Assembly (NCBI GenBank): GCA_902632935.1
Contig: CACPEJ010000003.1
Location: forward strand, 35,533-99,532
DNA: 64,000 nt
Direction of reading: 5' to 3'
Source: an uncultured Pelagibacteraceae bacterium
GTDB lineage: Bacteria; Pseudomonadota; Alphaproteobacteria; Pelagibacterales; Pelagibacteraceae
The notes beneath the pieces are model-generated. The model saw nothing but the letters and a program-made list of their open reading frames with translations. It did not search any database and had not been told where the DNA came from. Made by a program: the position numbers and the translations under genes. Positions 24,798 to 33,785 of this stretch are shown here, one piece after another; the stretch's first letter is position 1, and each line of letters opens with the position of its first letter.

Positions 24798-25717
24798 AAA
24801 CAGCGATCATAAATTCTGACTCCTATGAAAAACATAATACTGGCGATGGTCATCCTGAGCAGCCTAAGAGAGTAATTGCTATAAAAGAAAAGTTAAAAAA
24901 AAGAAAAGACCTAATCTGGGATAAGCCAGATAATGTTCCTGATGATATATTGTCTATGACACATTCAAAAGACTATATAAATAATTTAAAAGATTCTTTT
25001 CCTCAAAAAGGCCTAAAGTTTCTAGACGGCGATACTGTTGTATCACCCGAAAGTAAAAAAGCAGTTTTTGATGCTGCTGGTTCAACAATTAGAGCAATAG
25101 ATGGAATAGAGAGTAATCAATTTAAAAATGCATTCTGTTTAGCTAGACCACCTGGGCACCATGCTGAAAAAAATAAAGCTATGGGATTTTGTTGTATATC
25201 AAACGCGGGAGTAGCAACAAACTATTTAGTGTCAAAATATAAATACAAAAAAATTGCCTGTGTAGATTTTGACGTGCACTGGGGTAATGGAAATTATGAT
25301 GTCATGCGTAATAATAAAAATTCATTATATATTTCTACGCACCAATATCCTTTTTATCCTGGGGGTGGAACAGATAAAGATAAAGGAGACTTTAATAATT
25401 CATTGAATATCCCTTTGCCCGCTGGGACAAACTCTGAAGAATACTTTAATGCATTTGATAGGGTGTTAGAAAGATTAGTTCAATATAAACCAGATTTTCT
25501 CATATTTTCAGCAGGTTTTGATGCACATAAAGATGATCCATTAGCTCAATTTCAACTTAGTTCAAAAGATTTTTATGAAATTACTAAAAGGACATTAGCG
25601 GCTACTAATAAGTTTACCGCAGGTAAAGTTGTTTCTATACTTGAAGGTGGATATGATTTAAATGCTCTAGCAGAAAGCGCTAACGAACATGTTAATGCAT
25701 TGGTAGAATTCAATTGA
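24794..25717 (+). CDS. Histone deacetylase-like (acetoin utilisation/acetylpolyamine) amidohydrolase
   Basis: The 307-aa protein has the arginase/deacetylase motifs: NTGDGHPEQPKRV, ARPPGHHAEKNKAMGFCCISN with the charge-relay His pair, VDFDVHWGNG and FSAGFDAHKDDPLAQ with the zinc ligands (Asp, His, Asp), and LEGGYDLNALA. Bacterial members remove acetyl groups from small molecules such as acetylpolyamines or from proteins; the substrate here is unknown. It is coupled to dapE (4-bp overlap), and a SET-domain gene follows after 30 bp. Confidence 0.9.
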   Translation: MKTAIINSDSYEKHNTGDGHPEQPKRVIAIKEKLKKRKDLIWDKPDNVPDDILSMTHSKDYINNLKDSFPQKGLKFLDGDTVVSPESKKAVFDAAGSTIRAIDGIESNQFKNAFCLARPPGHHAEKNKAMGFCCISNAGVATNYLVSKYKYKKIACVDFDVHWGNGNYDVMRNNKNSLYISTHQYPFYPGGGTDKDKGDFNNSLNIPLPAGTNSEEYFNAFDRVLERLVQYKPDFLIFSAGFDAHKDDPLAQFQLSSKDFYEITKRTLAATNKFTAGKVVSILEGGYDLNALAESANEHVNALVEFN

Positions 25718-25747
25718 TAAATATCTAGCCCATCATAGATCGACTTC

Positions 25748-26242
25748 ATGAAACTATACAAAATAGAAAAATCAAAAATTGATAATAAAGGTCGTGGACT
25801 TTATGCTACTAAAAATATCAAAGAAGGTACAAAAATTATTAATTACTTAGGAAAAATAATTACAAATAAAGAAGTCGAAGAGTCAGATAAATATGACAAT
25901 AAAAAACCTATTTATCTATTTACTCTAAATAAAAAATATACCTTAGATGGTGATTTCTCATTTAATATTGCTGGATTGGTAAATCATAGTTGTAATGCGA
26001 ACGCACGTTATGATGGTAAGGGTTTAAAAATTTGGATAACAGCTGATAGAGATATTAAAAAGGGCGAAGAGATAACTTGTGATTATGGTTTTAGTTTTGA
26101 TAAAGAAGATTACAAGCAATTTCCTTGTAAATGTAAATCAAAAAATTGTTGTGGTTTTATAATTCGTGAGGAAAGTAGATGGCGAATAAATCGTAAATTT
26201 GCGATGAGTAATAAAAAAAAATTAATAAATAACTCTCGTTAA
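25748..26242 (+). CDS. SET-domain lysine methyltransferase
   Basis: The 164-aa protein is a minimal SET domain: GRGLYATKNIKEGTKIINYLGKII at the N-terminus, the SAM/catalytic signature LVNHSCNANARY, GEEITCDYGFSFD, and a post-SET zinc cluster CKCKSKNCCGFI. SET proteins transfer methyl groups to protein lysines. In bacteria they are uncommon and targets are mostly unknown; ribosomal or DNA-associated proteins are candidates. It lies just after the deacetylase-like gene, and its 3' end overlaps convergent truA by 21 bp. Confidence 0.9.
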   Translation: MKLYKIEKSKIDNKGRGLYATKNIKEGTKIINYLGKIITNKEVEESDKYDNKKPIYLFTLNKKYTLDGDFSFNIAGLVNHSCNANARYDGKGLKIWITADRDIKKGEEITCDYGFSFDKEDYKQFPCKCKSKNCCGFIIREESRWRINRKFAMSNKKKLINNSR

Positions 26243-26962
26243 ATAGAGACCTTGGGGTGGTGCAGGTGGAGCACATAGTTCTCTTTTTTTAGACTGCATT
26301 ACATTGACAAATCTTTTTAATGTCCATTTTTCTTCCCCAACATATTTTAAACAACCAACCATAGACCGAACTTGTTGTTGTAAGAAAGATTGAGATCTGA
26401 ATTCTATTTCAATCTTATTTTTTGTAGATCTAATTTTTACAGATTTCATAGTCTTTATTGAACTTTTAGCCCTACAACTCGATTTTCTAAAAGTACTGAA
26501 ATCTTTAGTACCAATCAATTTTCTTGCAGCACCTCTCATCAATTTCAAATCAAGATCTTTTATAATATGCCAGCCTCTATTTTTATCTAAAACTGGTCCA
26601 CTAATCCGATTAATAATCACATAATTATAAACTCTCATTTTAGCTGAAAATCTAGCATGAAAATTATTACCTCTTTTTGTAATTTTAAGTATTGCTATTC
26701 CATCTTTATTTAAAAAATGATTGATTGATTTTAAAAACCTATCAATTTTGATAATCTTATTTTTACAATCAAAATGTGCTGACTGCTCTTTGGCATGTAC
26801 ACCAACATCTAATCTTCCAGCCCCATATATTATGATTTTTTCTTTTAAAAGTTTTGAAATTTTCTCTTGTAATAACCCCTGGACAGTTTTTCCTTTTTTT
26901 TGAATTTGCCACCCCCTAAAATTAGTGCCCTCATATTCAATTAATATTTGATACCTAAACAT
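26222..26962 (-). CDS. truA: tRNA pseudouridine synthase A
   Basis: The 246-aa TruA has IEYEGTNFRGWQIQ, the catalytic loop GAGRLDVGVHAKEQSAHFD (Asp kept; Thr of the usual GRTDxGVHA replaced by Leu), KDFSTFRKSSC, and FLQQQVRSMVGCLKYVGEEKW. It makes pseudouridine at positions 38-40 of the tRNA anticodon stem-loop. It overlaps fmt by 8 bp; truA-fmt-def is a standard alphaproteobacterial cluster. Confidence 0.95.
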   Translation of the reverse strand: MFRYQILIEYEGTNFRGWQIQKKGKTVQGLLQEKISKLLKEKIIIYGAGRLDVGVHAKEQSAHFDCKNKIIKIDRFLKSINHFLNKDGIAILKITKRGNNFHARFSAKMRVYNYVIINRISGPVLDKNRGWHIIKDLDLKLMRGAARKLIGTKDFSTFRKSSCRAKSSIKTMKSVKIRSTKNKIEIEFRSQSFLQQQVRSMVGCLKYVGEEKWTLKRFVNVMQSKKRELCAPPAPPQGLYLTRVIY

Positions 26963-27887
26963 TTGATAACTTTGAGCCCTTTTTAATTTGAGAGCCCAAC
27001 ATAAATTCGCTAATTGTTTGTGGTCTTTTTCCTTGTCTTTGAATTTCGAGAATCTTAATAGATTGGTTTTTATTACACGCTACCTCCAGCTGATTTGAAA
27101 TTATTTCTCCAACTTGACCTATGCCATTACCAATTTCGGCTTTCAAAATTTTATATCTTTCGCCATTAAAACTAAAAGAAGCACCTGGGGAGGGAAATAA
27201 TCCATTTATTTTTCCAATTATTTTAGAAGCATCCTCGTCCCAATCAATCCGTGACTCCTCCTTATCAATTTTTTTTGCATAAGTAGCTTTTGAATGATCC
27301 TGATCAATAAACTTCGCCTTATCTTCAAGTATATCATCCACATTATCTAAAATTTTTTCAGCAGCTAAAGCGGATAGTTTTTCTGAAATTTCTTGAGCAT
27401 TTTGAGTTTGATCTATTTTGATTTTATAAATATTACTTACTGGTCCGCTATCCAATTCTTTTTTGATCTTCATAATACTTATGCCCGTTTCAGGATCTAA
27501 ATTCATAATTGATCTCTGGATTGGTGCTGCGCCTCGCCAACTTGGAAGAATTGAGGCGTGAATATTTACAAAACCTTTTTTGGTTAAGTTTAAAAAATTT
27601 TCAGGAATTATTTGTCCATATGCACACACTATTGCAAGATCGGCATTTAACTCTTTTAAAAATTCATACTCCACATGATTATCCTTAAGTGTCTTGGGTG
27701 TTCTATAATCTATATTTAAAGTTTCAGAGATACCCTGAATTGGACTTTTGTTAATTTTTTGTCCTCTATGAGATTTTTGCGGTGGTTGAGTAAAAACCAC
27801 AGAAATATTATAACCATTTTGATATAGAGATTTTAAGATAGGAACACAAAATATTGGTGTACCCATAAAGATAATCTTATTTGCCAT
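26955..27887 (-). CDS. fmt: Methionyl-tRNA formyltransferase
   Basis: The 310-aa enzyme has IIFMGTPIFCVPIL, the formyl-folate-site region AYGQIIPENFLNLTKKGFVNIHASILPSWRGAAPIQRSI, GISIMKIKKELDSGP and the C-terminal domain ending with the LxGSQIKKGSKL stretch. It formylates Met-tRNAi for initiation. It lies 2 bp after def, whose product removes the formyl group, forming a functional pair. Confidence 0.96.
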   Translation of the reverse strand: MANKIIFMGTPIFCVPILKSLYQNGYNISVVFTQPPQKSHRGQKINKSPIQGISETLNIDYRTPKTLKDNHVEYEFLKELNADLAIVCAYGQIIPENFLNLTKKGFVNIHASILPSWRGAAPIQRSIMNLDPETGISIMKIKKELDSGPVSNIYKIKIDQTQNAQEISEKLSALAAEKILDNVDDILEDKAKFIDQDHSKATYAKKIDKEESRIDWDEDASKIIGKINGLFPSPGASFSFNGERYKILKAEIGNGIGQVGEIISNQLEVACNKNQSIKILEIQRQGKRPQTISEFMLGSQIKKGSKLSNV

Positions 27888-27889
27888 CT

Positions 27890-28411
27890 TTAAACTACTA
27901 TTCTGTCTGGATTTTTTTTAATTTTTGAAATTTTTTTTATAATAAAATCTTTCTTTAATTTTGATAAATGGTCAATAATTAATTTTCCATCTAAATGATT
28001 TATTTCATGTTGAATACAAGTAGATAAAAGCCCGTCACATTTAAGATTTTTCTTCTCCCCCTTTTCGTCAATATATTCCACCTCACAAATTTTTGGTCTC
28101 TCAATTTCAATAAAAGTTTCAGGTATTGATAGACAACCCTCCTCGTACACCGATGTCTCTTCGCTTAAGTTTTTTATTACAGGATTGATTAATGCAATAG
28201 GTTGATTTTCTTCATCCTTATTCGAAACGTCAACAACTAAAACTCTTTTTAGTATACCTACTTGAACTGCAGCAAGACCAATTCCCTTGGAGTGGTACAT
28301 TGTTTCAAATAAGTCTTCAATTAATTTTTTTTCATTAATTCCAACTTTTTCAATTGGATCAGAAATTTTTTTTAATATTTCATCTGGAACTGTAACAATT
28401 TCTTTAAGCAT
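27890..28411 (-). CDS. def: Peptide deformylase
   Basis: The 173-aa metalloenzyme shows all three motifs: GIGLAAVQVG, EEGCLSIPE (metal Cys) and QHEINHLDG (metal His pair with catalytic Glu). It removes the N-formyl group from nascent proteins. Start MLKEIVTVPDEILKK is typical. It is the first gene of def-fmt-truA, 21 bp after the 591-aa secreted protein. Confidence 0.96.
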   Translation of the reverse strand: MLKEIVTVPDEILKKISDPIEKVGINEKKLIEDLFETMYHSKGIGLAAVQVGILKRVLVVDVSNKDEENQPIALINPVIKNLSEETSVYEEGCLSIPETFIEIERPKICEVEYIDEKGEKKNLKCDGLLSTCIQHEINHLDGKLIIDHLSKLKKDFIIKKISKIKKNPDRIVV

Positions 28412-28432
28412 AAATAATAATTAAACTAATTT

Positions 28433-30208
28433 TTAAACTTTTAAAGGAAGAACTTTAAGTAATATCTTATTTCTAATCCAATCAATATTAAGCTTATTGA
28501 GAGCTGTAATTATAAAATAAATTGTATCTTCATCTATTCTGTCAATTTCATCTTGTCCAATCACTTCAGCAATTCTCAAAAGGGCTAAACCAGTTTCACT
28601 ATTATTAATCATAATTTGTATATCTGTAGGAATTTCATTTTCATCAATTTGATACAAATCATCGTATTTTTCTGAAATTTCAATTCCATCATATCTTAAC
28701 GACTCTAAAAATATAATATCTTTTTTAGATAGAAAATATTTTTTGTTTTTTTTTATCTTTTTTAAAAAATTATTTGTATCTTTAGAAATTTTGGAACTAG
28801 CATAATCACCATTAAAGTAATTAATTAGTTTTGATTGATGCATTATATCATTATTAAACTTAATTTTTTTATCTTCATCCTTTTCAATTTGAATATTTGT
28901 ATAATAAAAACTGGTTAAATTATCTGGTATATCCACTGGATTAATTTTCTCGAGAAAGATTTTTAATTCAAAATCAAACGCTTTGTCTAAATCATCATCT
29001 TTAAAGGAATTTTTTAATACTCTTAATAACTTTAATTTTTCTACCATTTCTGACTCGAGTAAAATTTTCTGATAAATAAGAGCCCTACCCTCAATTTTAG
29101 AGAGTTTTTTATATTCATTTTGAGCATTGAGAAGTTGATTAAAATTAAATTGGAATCTTTTATATAAATTAAATAATTCTTTTTCTGGATAATTTTTATC
29201 ATGAACAGCTTTTTCTATAGTTCCTATTTTCTCAATTTCTGAAACATCAATTTGTTTAAATGAACCTAGTAAATTTGCAGATGAAAGATATTTCCAAATT
29301 ATTTTTTTAGTTTTATCGTTAGGTTCGAAATTAAAATTTGGATTTGTTTGATGAGCTAAATAAAAATCAAATATTGATTTTTCAGATACTGAGACATCTA
29401 TTTTTTTTGTATATTTTAGTAAATAATTTATTTTTTTTTCGAAATATTCATCTTTAAAACCTGTTTCTTTTTTTAAATCTAAAATTAATTGAGCTTCCTC
29501 TCTTTTATTATTTTTAATTAAACAATAGATGTTAAATTTGGATAAATACTCATCTGCAATTAGTTCATTATTTTTTGAAAATACACTGCAAGCTTTATCA
29601 ATTTTTGAATTAGAGAGATGTTCATCCACAAGATATTTTGTGAGTTCTGGGTGTAAATTAATTATTTGATTTTGAATTAAATATTCTTCGATTAAATCTA
29701 GGTTTGAGTTTTTTATTAACCAATCTGACTTTAATTTTAGAAATTCGTTATCTGATATATTTTTTTTAGGACTATGAGCATTAATTAAGAGTGAAGTATT
29801 AATGATTTCAATTGCATCATTAGAAAGATCCATCTTATTTAGTTTTGTAAGCAAATTTTCTAATTGGTCTCCATCTGAATTAGCCCACATATCTACATTG
29901 AGACCATAATCTTCAGGGTCATATAATCCGATTATTTTAATTTCTTTTGTATCAAACTTTTCATCAAGATTAATAATTGATTTTTGATTTTGATTTTGCA
30001 TTCCAAATACACTTGGCTCGATACTCTCTTGTAATATATTTTCCCCATTTGAAATTTCTGAATTGTTTGTTATGTTTTTTTCTTCAATTTCTTTTTTATC
30101 TATATTCCAAATATCAACTGGTTTTTCTTCTGCACTAGCAATAGAAGTGAAAAATAAAAAAAATAAAATTAAAAAATTTTTTTTATTTAACAATTTTAAA
30201 ATTTTCAT
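28433..30208 (-). CDS. Secreted helical protein of unknown function (591 aa)
   Basis: The first 26 residues form a clean signal peptide (Lys-rich start, ILFFLFFTSI, then ASA before EEK), so the protein is probably periplasmic. The rest is a long series of amphipathic helices rich in Asn, Asp and Lys, for example LLNAQNEYKKLSKIEGRALIYQKILLESEMVEKLKLLRVLKN, suggesting a solenoid (TPR/SEL1-like) without a clear consensus. No catalytic motif is visible. It overlaps the upstream 59-aa membrane gene by 26 bp and precedes def. I do not recognise the family; it may be a SAR11-type lineage protein. Confidence 0.75.
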   Translation of the reverse strand: MKILKLLNKKNFLILFFLFFTSIASAEEKPVDIWNIDKKEIEEKNITNNSEISNGENILQESIEPSVFGMQNQNQKSIINLDEKFDTKEIKIIGLYDPEDYGLNVDMWANSDGDQLENLLTKLNKMDLSNDAIEIINTSLLINAHSPKKNISDNEFLKLKSDWLIKNSNLDLIEEYLIQNQIINLHPELTKYLVDEHLSNSKIDKACSVFSKNNELIADEYLSKFNIYCLIKNNKREEAQLILDLKKETGFKDEYFEKKINYLLKYTKKIDVSVSEKSIFDFYLAHQTNPNFNFEPNDKTKKIIWKYLSSANLLGSFKQIDVSEIEKIGTIEKAVHDKNYPEKELFNLYKRFQFNFNQLLNAQNEYKKLSKIEGRALIYQKILLESEMVEKLKLLRVLKNSFKDDDLDKAFDFELKIFLEKINPVDIPDNLTSFYYTNIQIEKDEDKKIKFNNDIMHQSKLINYFNGDYASSKISKDTNNFLKKIKKNKKYFLSKKDIIFLESLRYDGIEISEKYDDLYQIDENEIPTDIQIMINNSETGLALLRIAEVIGQDEIDRIDEDTIYFIITALNKLNIDWIRNKILLKVLPLKV

Positions 30209-30362
30209 TAGGAATAGTTTTATCTATATCTTTTTTAGGAGCTGGAAAATCAATCTTGTTCAGTAAAAAAATAATTAAAAAAAAGACAAGCAAAAGTAAA
30301 ACTAATTTAGTTACAATACCTACAATACTTCGGCTTGAACTTGTTTTTTTTATAAATTGCAT
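30183..30362 (-). CDS. Small single-span membrane protein (59 aa)
   Basis: The hand-translated ORF reads MQFIKKTSSSRSIVGIVTKLVLLLLVFFLIIFLLNKIDFPAPKKDIDK, with one strong membrane helix (about 14-34) and a short, charged outer tail. It is absent from the ORF track. It overlaps the start of the 591-aa secreted protein by 26 bp and is divergent from aroK (57 bp between starts). The coupling suggests it anchors or assists the secreted protein. No close family recognised. Confidence 0.65.
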   Translation of the reverse strand: MQFIKKTSSSRSIVGIVTKLVLLLLVFFLIIFLLNKIDFPAPKKDIDKTIPNENFKIVK

Positions 30363-30419
30363 ATACTTTTAACTAATTTCAAATTAAGACATATTTGTGG
30401 TTTTTCAATAAAGAAAATT

Positions 30420-30923
30420 ATGAAATCTGATAGAAATATTGTTTTTTTAGGTATGATGGGATCTGGTAAAACATCTATCGGATTTTTAGTTTCAAAAAAA
30501 CTAAAACTAGATTTTTATGATGTTGACCATTACATAGAAAATAAGCTTAAAATGAAAATTTCAAGTATATTCAAAAACAAAGGTGAAAAATTTTTCAGAG
30601 AATACGAGGAAAAAATTACTTTAGAACTCTTGAAAATTAAAGGAATAGTATTGTCTCTTGGTGGTGGTGCTTTTTTAAACAGAAATATTAGAAACGAGGT
30701 TTTAAAGAACCACATATCTTTTTGGCTAAAAACCAATGATGATATTTTAATCCAAAGAATAAGAAAAAGTGCTAAAAGACCATTAGCTTATAATGTTTCT
30801 AATAGTGATTTACAAAATATGATAAAAAATCGTAATAAATATTATGCAAAAGCACAAAATAAAATTGATTGTCACAATAAAACTAAAAAAGAAATTGTTG
30901 ATAAAATTTTAGATATTATATGA
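30420..30923 (+). CDS. aroK: Shikimate kinase
   Basis: The 167-aa P-loop kinase has FLGMMGSGKTSIG (Walker A), FYDVDHYIE with the shikimate-binding Asp, GEKFFREYEE, LSLGGGAFLN and the lid Arg in RPLAY. It phosphorylates shikimate in aromatic amino acid synthesis. The track ORF begins 21 codons too early; the ATG at 30420 (MKSDRNIVFLG) is the natural start. Its stop overlaps aroB by 4 bp. Confidence 0.94.
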   Translation: MKSDRNIVFLGMMGSGKTSIGFLVSKKLKLDFYDVDHYIENKLKMKISSIFKNKGEKFFREYEEKITLELLKIKGIVLSLGGGAFLNRNIRNEVLKNHISFWLKTNDDILIQRIRKSAKRPLAYNVSNSDLQNMIKNRNKYYAKAQNKIDCHNKTKKEIVDKILDII

Positions 30924-32026
30924 AACCAATTAAATTGATAATTAAGACTAATTATGAAAAATATTCAATATTCATTGGAAAAAATCTTATTACAAAAATA
31001 TCAAGTTTGATGGTCAATAATTCCATTAAATCAAAAAAATGTTTATTGGTAGTTGACAGAAAAGTTCCTAAAAAATTTATTTCTGAAATTAAAAAAAAAC
31101 TAAGAAATAAAAAAATATTTTTATTCAATTTTAATGCCAACGAAAAAAATAAGAACCAATCTACTATAAATTCAATCTTAGAAATTTTACTTAATAAAAA
31201 TTTTTCTAGAGAAGACAGTTTATTAGCGATAGGGGGAGGTATAACTGGAGACGTTGGAGGTTTTGCTGCAAGTTTATTTAAAAGAGGATTACATTTTGTA
31301 AATATCCCCACCACTCTTTTGGCTCAAGTAGACTCATCGATTGGTGGCAAAACAGGAGTAAATTCTAAGTATGGAAAAAATCTAATTGGTAGCTTCTATC
31401 AGCCGAAATTAGTCATAAGCGATATAGATGCTTTAAAAACACTCAATAGAAGAGAAATTGTTTGTGGATACGGTGAAATTTTAAAACACTCTATAATTTC
31501 TAAAAAGAAATTCTTTAAATATTTGGATAAGAATTTTGATAACATTATCAAACTTAAATCTCCTTATATAGAAAAGGCAATATTTGAGAGTTGTAAAATT
31601 AAAAAAGATGTAGTTGAAAAAGATGAAAAAGAAAACAACTTAAGAAAAAAATTAAATTTTGGTCACACTTTTGGTCACTCATTTGAAGCTTCATTAGGAT
31701 ATTCAAAAAGATTAAATCATGGCGAAGCTGTTATTCTGGGAATGATGGTTGCATTAAAATTTAGCAATAAGAATAAATTCCTAAATTCTAATGATTATAA
31801 ATTAATTTCTGCTCATTATAAAAATTCAAAATTACCTTCAAATATTAAAAAATATTTTAAAAGGAAAGATCTTGATAAAATTATTAAATTTATGAAAACT
31901 GATAAAAAAAACAATTCTGATAAAATAAAGTTGGTTTTATTAAAAAAAATGGGCCAAACAATTTTAAATCAAGAATACTCAGTAAGAAATTTAAATGAAT
32001 TCTTAAAAAATGAATTAATTGATTAA
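30920..32026 (+). CDS. aroB: 3-dehydroquinate synthase
   Basis: The 368-aa enzyme has the NAD-site GGGITGDVGGFAASLFKRGLHFVNIPTTLLAQVDSSIGGKTGVN and metal ligands in EKDEKENNLRKKLNFGHTFGHSFEA and LNHGEAVILGM. It makes 3-dehydroquinate, the second shikimate step. aroK-aroB is a conserved pair. The 3' end overlaps convergent bolA by 12 bp. Confidence 0.96.
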   Translation: MKPIKLIIKTNYEKYSIFIGKNLITKISSLMVNNSIKSKKCLLVVDRKVPKKFISEIKKKLRNKKIFLFNFNANEKNKNQSTINSILEILLNKNFSREDSLLAIGGGITGDVGGFAASLFKRGLHFVNIPTTLLAQVDSSIGGKTGVNSKYGKNLIGSFYQPKLVISDIDALKTLNRREIVCGYGEILKHSIISKKKFFKYLDKNFDNIIKLKSPYIEKAIFESCKIKKDVVEKDEKENNLRKKLNFGHTFGHSFEASLGYSKRLNHGEAVILGMMVALKFSNKNKFLNSNDYKLISAHYKNSKLPSNIKKYFKRKDLDKIIKFMKTDKKNNSDKIKLVLLKKMGQTILNQEYSVRNLNEFLKNELID

Positions 32027-32275
32027 AATTTGAATAGAATGAATATATTTATTTAATTCCTCACTTAAAATTTTGTAAATTTTTTTATCACTATCAATTC
32101 TTTTCATTTTTTTAAGTTCCTTTGAAACTAAAGAAATTTTAAGATGAAATTTACCTGCCTGGTTTCCAGCATGATTTTTATGGAGAAAAGATTTATCTTC
32201 AATTAATATACTTTCTAAAGCAATTTGATTTTGTAGTTTTTTTTTTACGATTGCAATTAAATCATTTATATTCAT
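32015..32275 (-). CDS. bolA: BolA family protein
   Basis: The 86-aa protein follows the BolA fold: IEDKSFLHKNHAGNQAGKFHLKISLVSKEL with the conserved His pair region, then RIDSDKKIYKILSEELNKYIHSIQI. BolA proteins pair with monothiol glutaredoxins to handle [2Fe-2S] clusters or act as regulators. Here bolA is divergent from the J-domain gene and next to cobST, the usual alphaproteobacterial neighbourhood. It could bind DNA or Fe-S; the sequence does not decide. Confidence 0.88.
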   Translation of the reverse strand: MNINDLIAIVKKKLQNQIALESILIEDKSFLHKNHAGNQAGKFHLKISLVSKELKKMKRIDSDKKIYKILSEELNKYIHSIQILIN

Positions 32276-32293
32276 AAGTATAATTATATTATC

Positions 32294-32827
32294 ATGAAAA
32301 TTATTTGCGACTGGAATAATTGTAAAGAAATTGGTGAATATAAAGCGCCAATTGAAAAGGATAATAGTAAAAAATATAGAATGTTATGTTTAGAACACGT
32401 AAAAGAATTTAATAAAAATTGGAATTATTTTTCCGGTATGAATGATGATCAGGTAATTAATTTTTTAAAATCAGATATGATATGGCATAAACCTACTCAA
32501 AGTTTTAGTTCATCTGATAATTTTTTTAAAGTTTTATGGAATAACACCTTAAAAGACGAAATGGATAATGATAAATTTAAAAGTGAATTCAATCATATGC
32601 GTCAATTTAAATTTGATCATAAAGATATTAAAGCCTTTAGTATATTAGGTGTTTCGGTAGGTTTAAAATGGCAAAAAGTTCAGGAAAAATTCAAAACACT
32701 TGTCAAAAAATTTCACCCTGATATGAATGCCGGAAATAAAAAATATGAAGAAAAACTAAAGTTGATTACTTTAGCTTATACACAACTAAAAAATACATAT
32801 AGGAACAAAATTGACACCCAATCTTAA
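32294..32827 (+). CDS. J-domain (DnaJ-like) protein
   Basis: The 177-aa protein has an N-terminal part with possible metal-binding residues (CDWNNC near the start, MLCLEH) and a C-terminal J domain: [53 protein letters not shown] with the HPD tripeptide that stimulates Hsp70. It lacks the G/F and zinc-finger regions of DnaJ proper. It overlaps cobS by 17 bp, the conserved alphaproteobacterial order. It may chaperone the CobS/CobT complex; this is inference. Confidence 0.85.
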   Translation: MKIICDWNNCKEIGEYKAPIEKDNSKKYRMLCLEHVKEFNKNWNYFSGMNDDQVINFLKSDMIWHKPTQSFSSSDNFFKVLWNNTLKDEMDNDKFKSEFNHMRQFKFDHKDIKAFSILGVSVGLKWQKVQEKFKTLVKKFHPDMNAGNKKYEEKLKLITLAYTQLKNTYRNKIDTQS

Positions 32828-33785
32828 CATTCAACCTGATATTAAAATTTCATTAAAACAATCATTCGGTATTGATACTGAGATGGAAGTAGACGCATTC
32901 TCTGAAAAAAGCGAATATGTTCCAGAAATAGATAAAAATTATAAATTTGATAGAGATACAACACTGGCAATTGTCTCTGGATTTGCACACAATAAAAGAG
33001 TTCTAGTGCAAGGTTATCATGGTACAGGAAAATCTACACATATAGAACAAATTGCCGCTAGATTAAATTGGCCCTGTATTAGAGTAAACTTAGATAGCCA
33101 TATCAGTAGAATAGATCTAATTGGTAAAGATGCTATCGTTCTTAAAGAAGGAAAGCAGGTCACACAATTTAATGAAGGTATTTTGCCATGGTCAATTCAA
33201 AATCCAGTAGCTTTAGTTTTTGATGAGTATGACGCTGGAAGACCCGATGTAATGTTTGTCATTCAAAGAGTTCTTGAAGCTGAGGGTAACTTTACTCTTT
33301 TAGACAAGAATAAGGTCATAAAACAAAATAAATTTTTTAGATTATTTGCTACATCAAATACAGTCGGTTTAGGAGATACAACTGGTCTTTACCATGGAAC
33401 ACAACAAATCAATCAAGGTCAAATGGATAGATGGAATATTGTAACAACACTAAATTACCTCAGTCTAGATAAAGAAATGGATATTATATTAGCGAAAAAT
33501 AAACCTTTAAATAATCCCAAAGGTAAAGAAAAAGTATCAAATATGATAAAAGTTGCATCTTTAACTCGTAAAGGATTTATAGCTGGTGACATAAGTACTG
33601 TAATGAGTCCAAGAACTGTATTACATTGGGCTGAAAATGCAGAAATTTTTAAAGATGTAGGATACGCATTTAGAGTCACTTTTCTAAATAAATGTGACGA
33701 AATTGAAAAAAATACAATTGCTGAATACTATCAAAGATGTTTCGGAGAAGAACTACCTGAGTCACTTGCAAATATTCAAATTTAA
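32811..33785 (+). CDS. cobS: CobS-type AAA+ ATPase (MoxR-like)
   Basis: The 324-aa AAA+ protein has Walker [19 protein letters not shown], Walker [11 protein letters not shown], sensor [14 protein letters not shown] and GQMDRWNIV. It matches the CobS subunit of aerobic cobaltochelatase, which inserts cobalt with CobN and CobT. The start is a TTG with AGGA 8 nt upstream. No CobN or other corrin genes appear in the window, and SAR11 is generally held not to make B12 de novo, so the complex may serve another purpose. Confidence 0.9.
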   Translation: MTPNLNIQPDIKISLKQSFGIDTEMEVDAFSEKSEYVPEIDKNYKFDRDTTLAIVSGFAHNKRVLVQGYHGTGKSTHIEQIAARLNWPCIRVNLDSHISRIDLIGKDAIVLKEGKQVTQFNEGILPWSIQNPVALVFDEYDAGRPDVMFVIQRVLEAEGNFTLLDKNKVIKQNKFFRLFATSNTVGLGDTTGLYHGTQQINQGQMDRWNIVTTLNYLSLDKEMDIILAKNKPLNNPKGKEKVSNMIKVASLTRKGFIAGDISTVMSPRTVLHWAENAEIFKDVGYAFRVTFLNKCDEIEKNTIAEYYQRCFGEELPESLANIQI

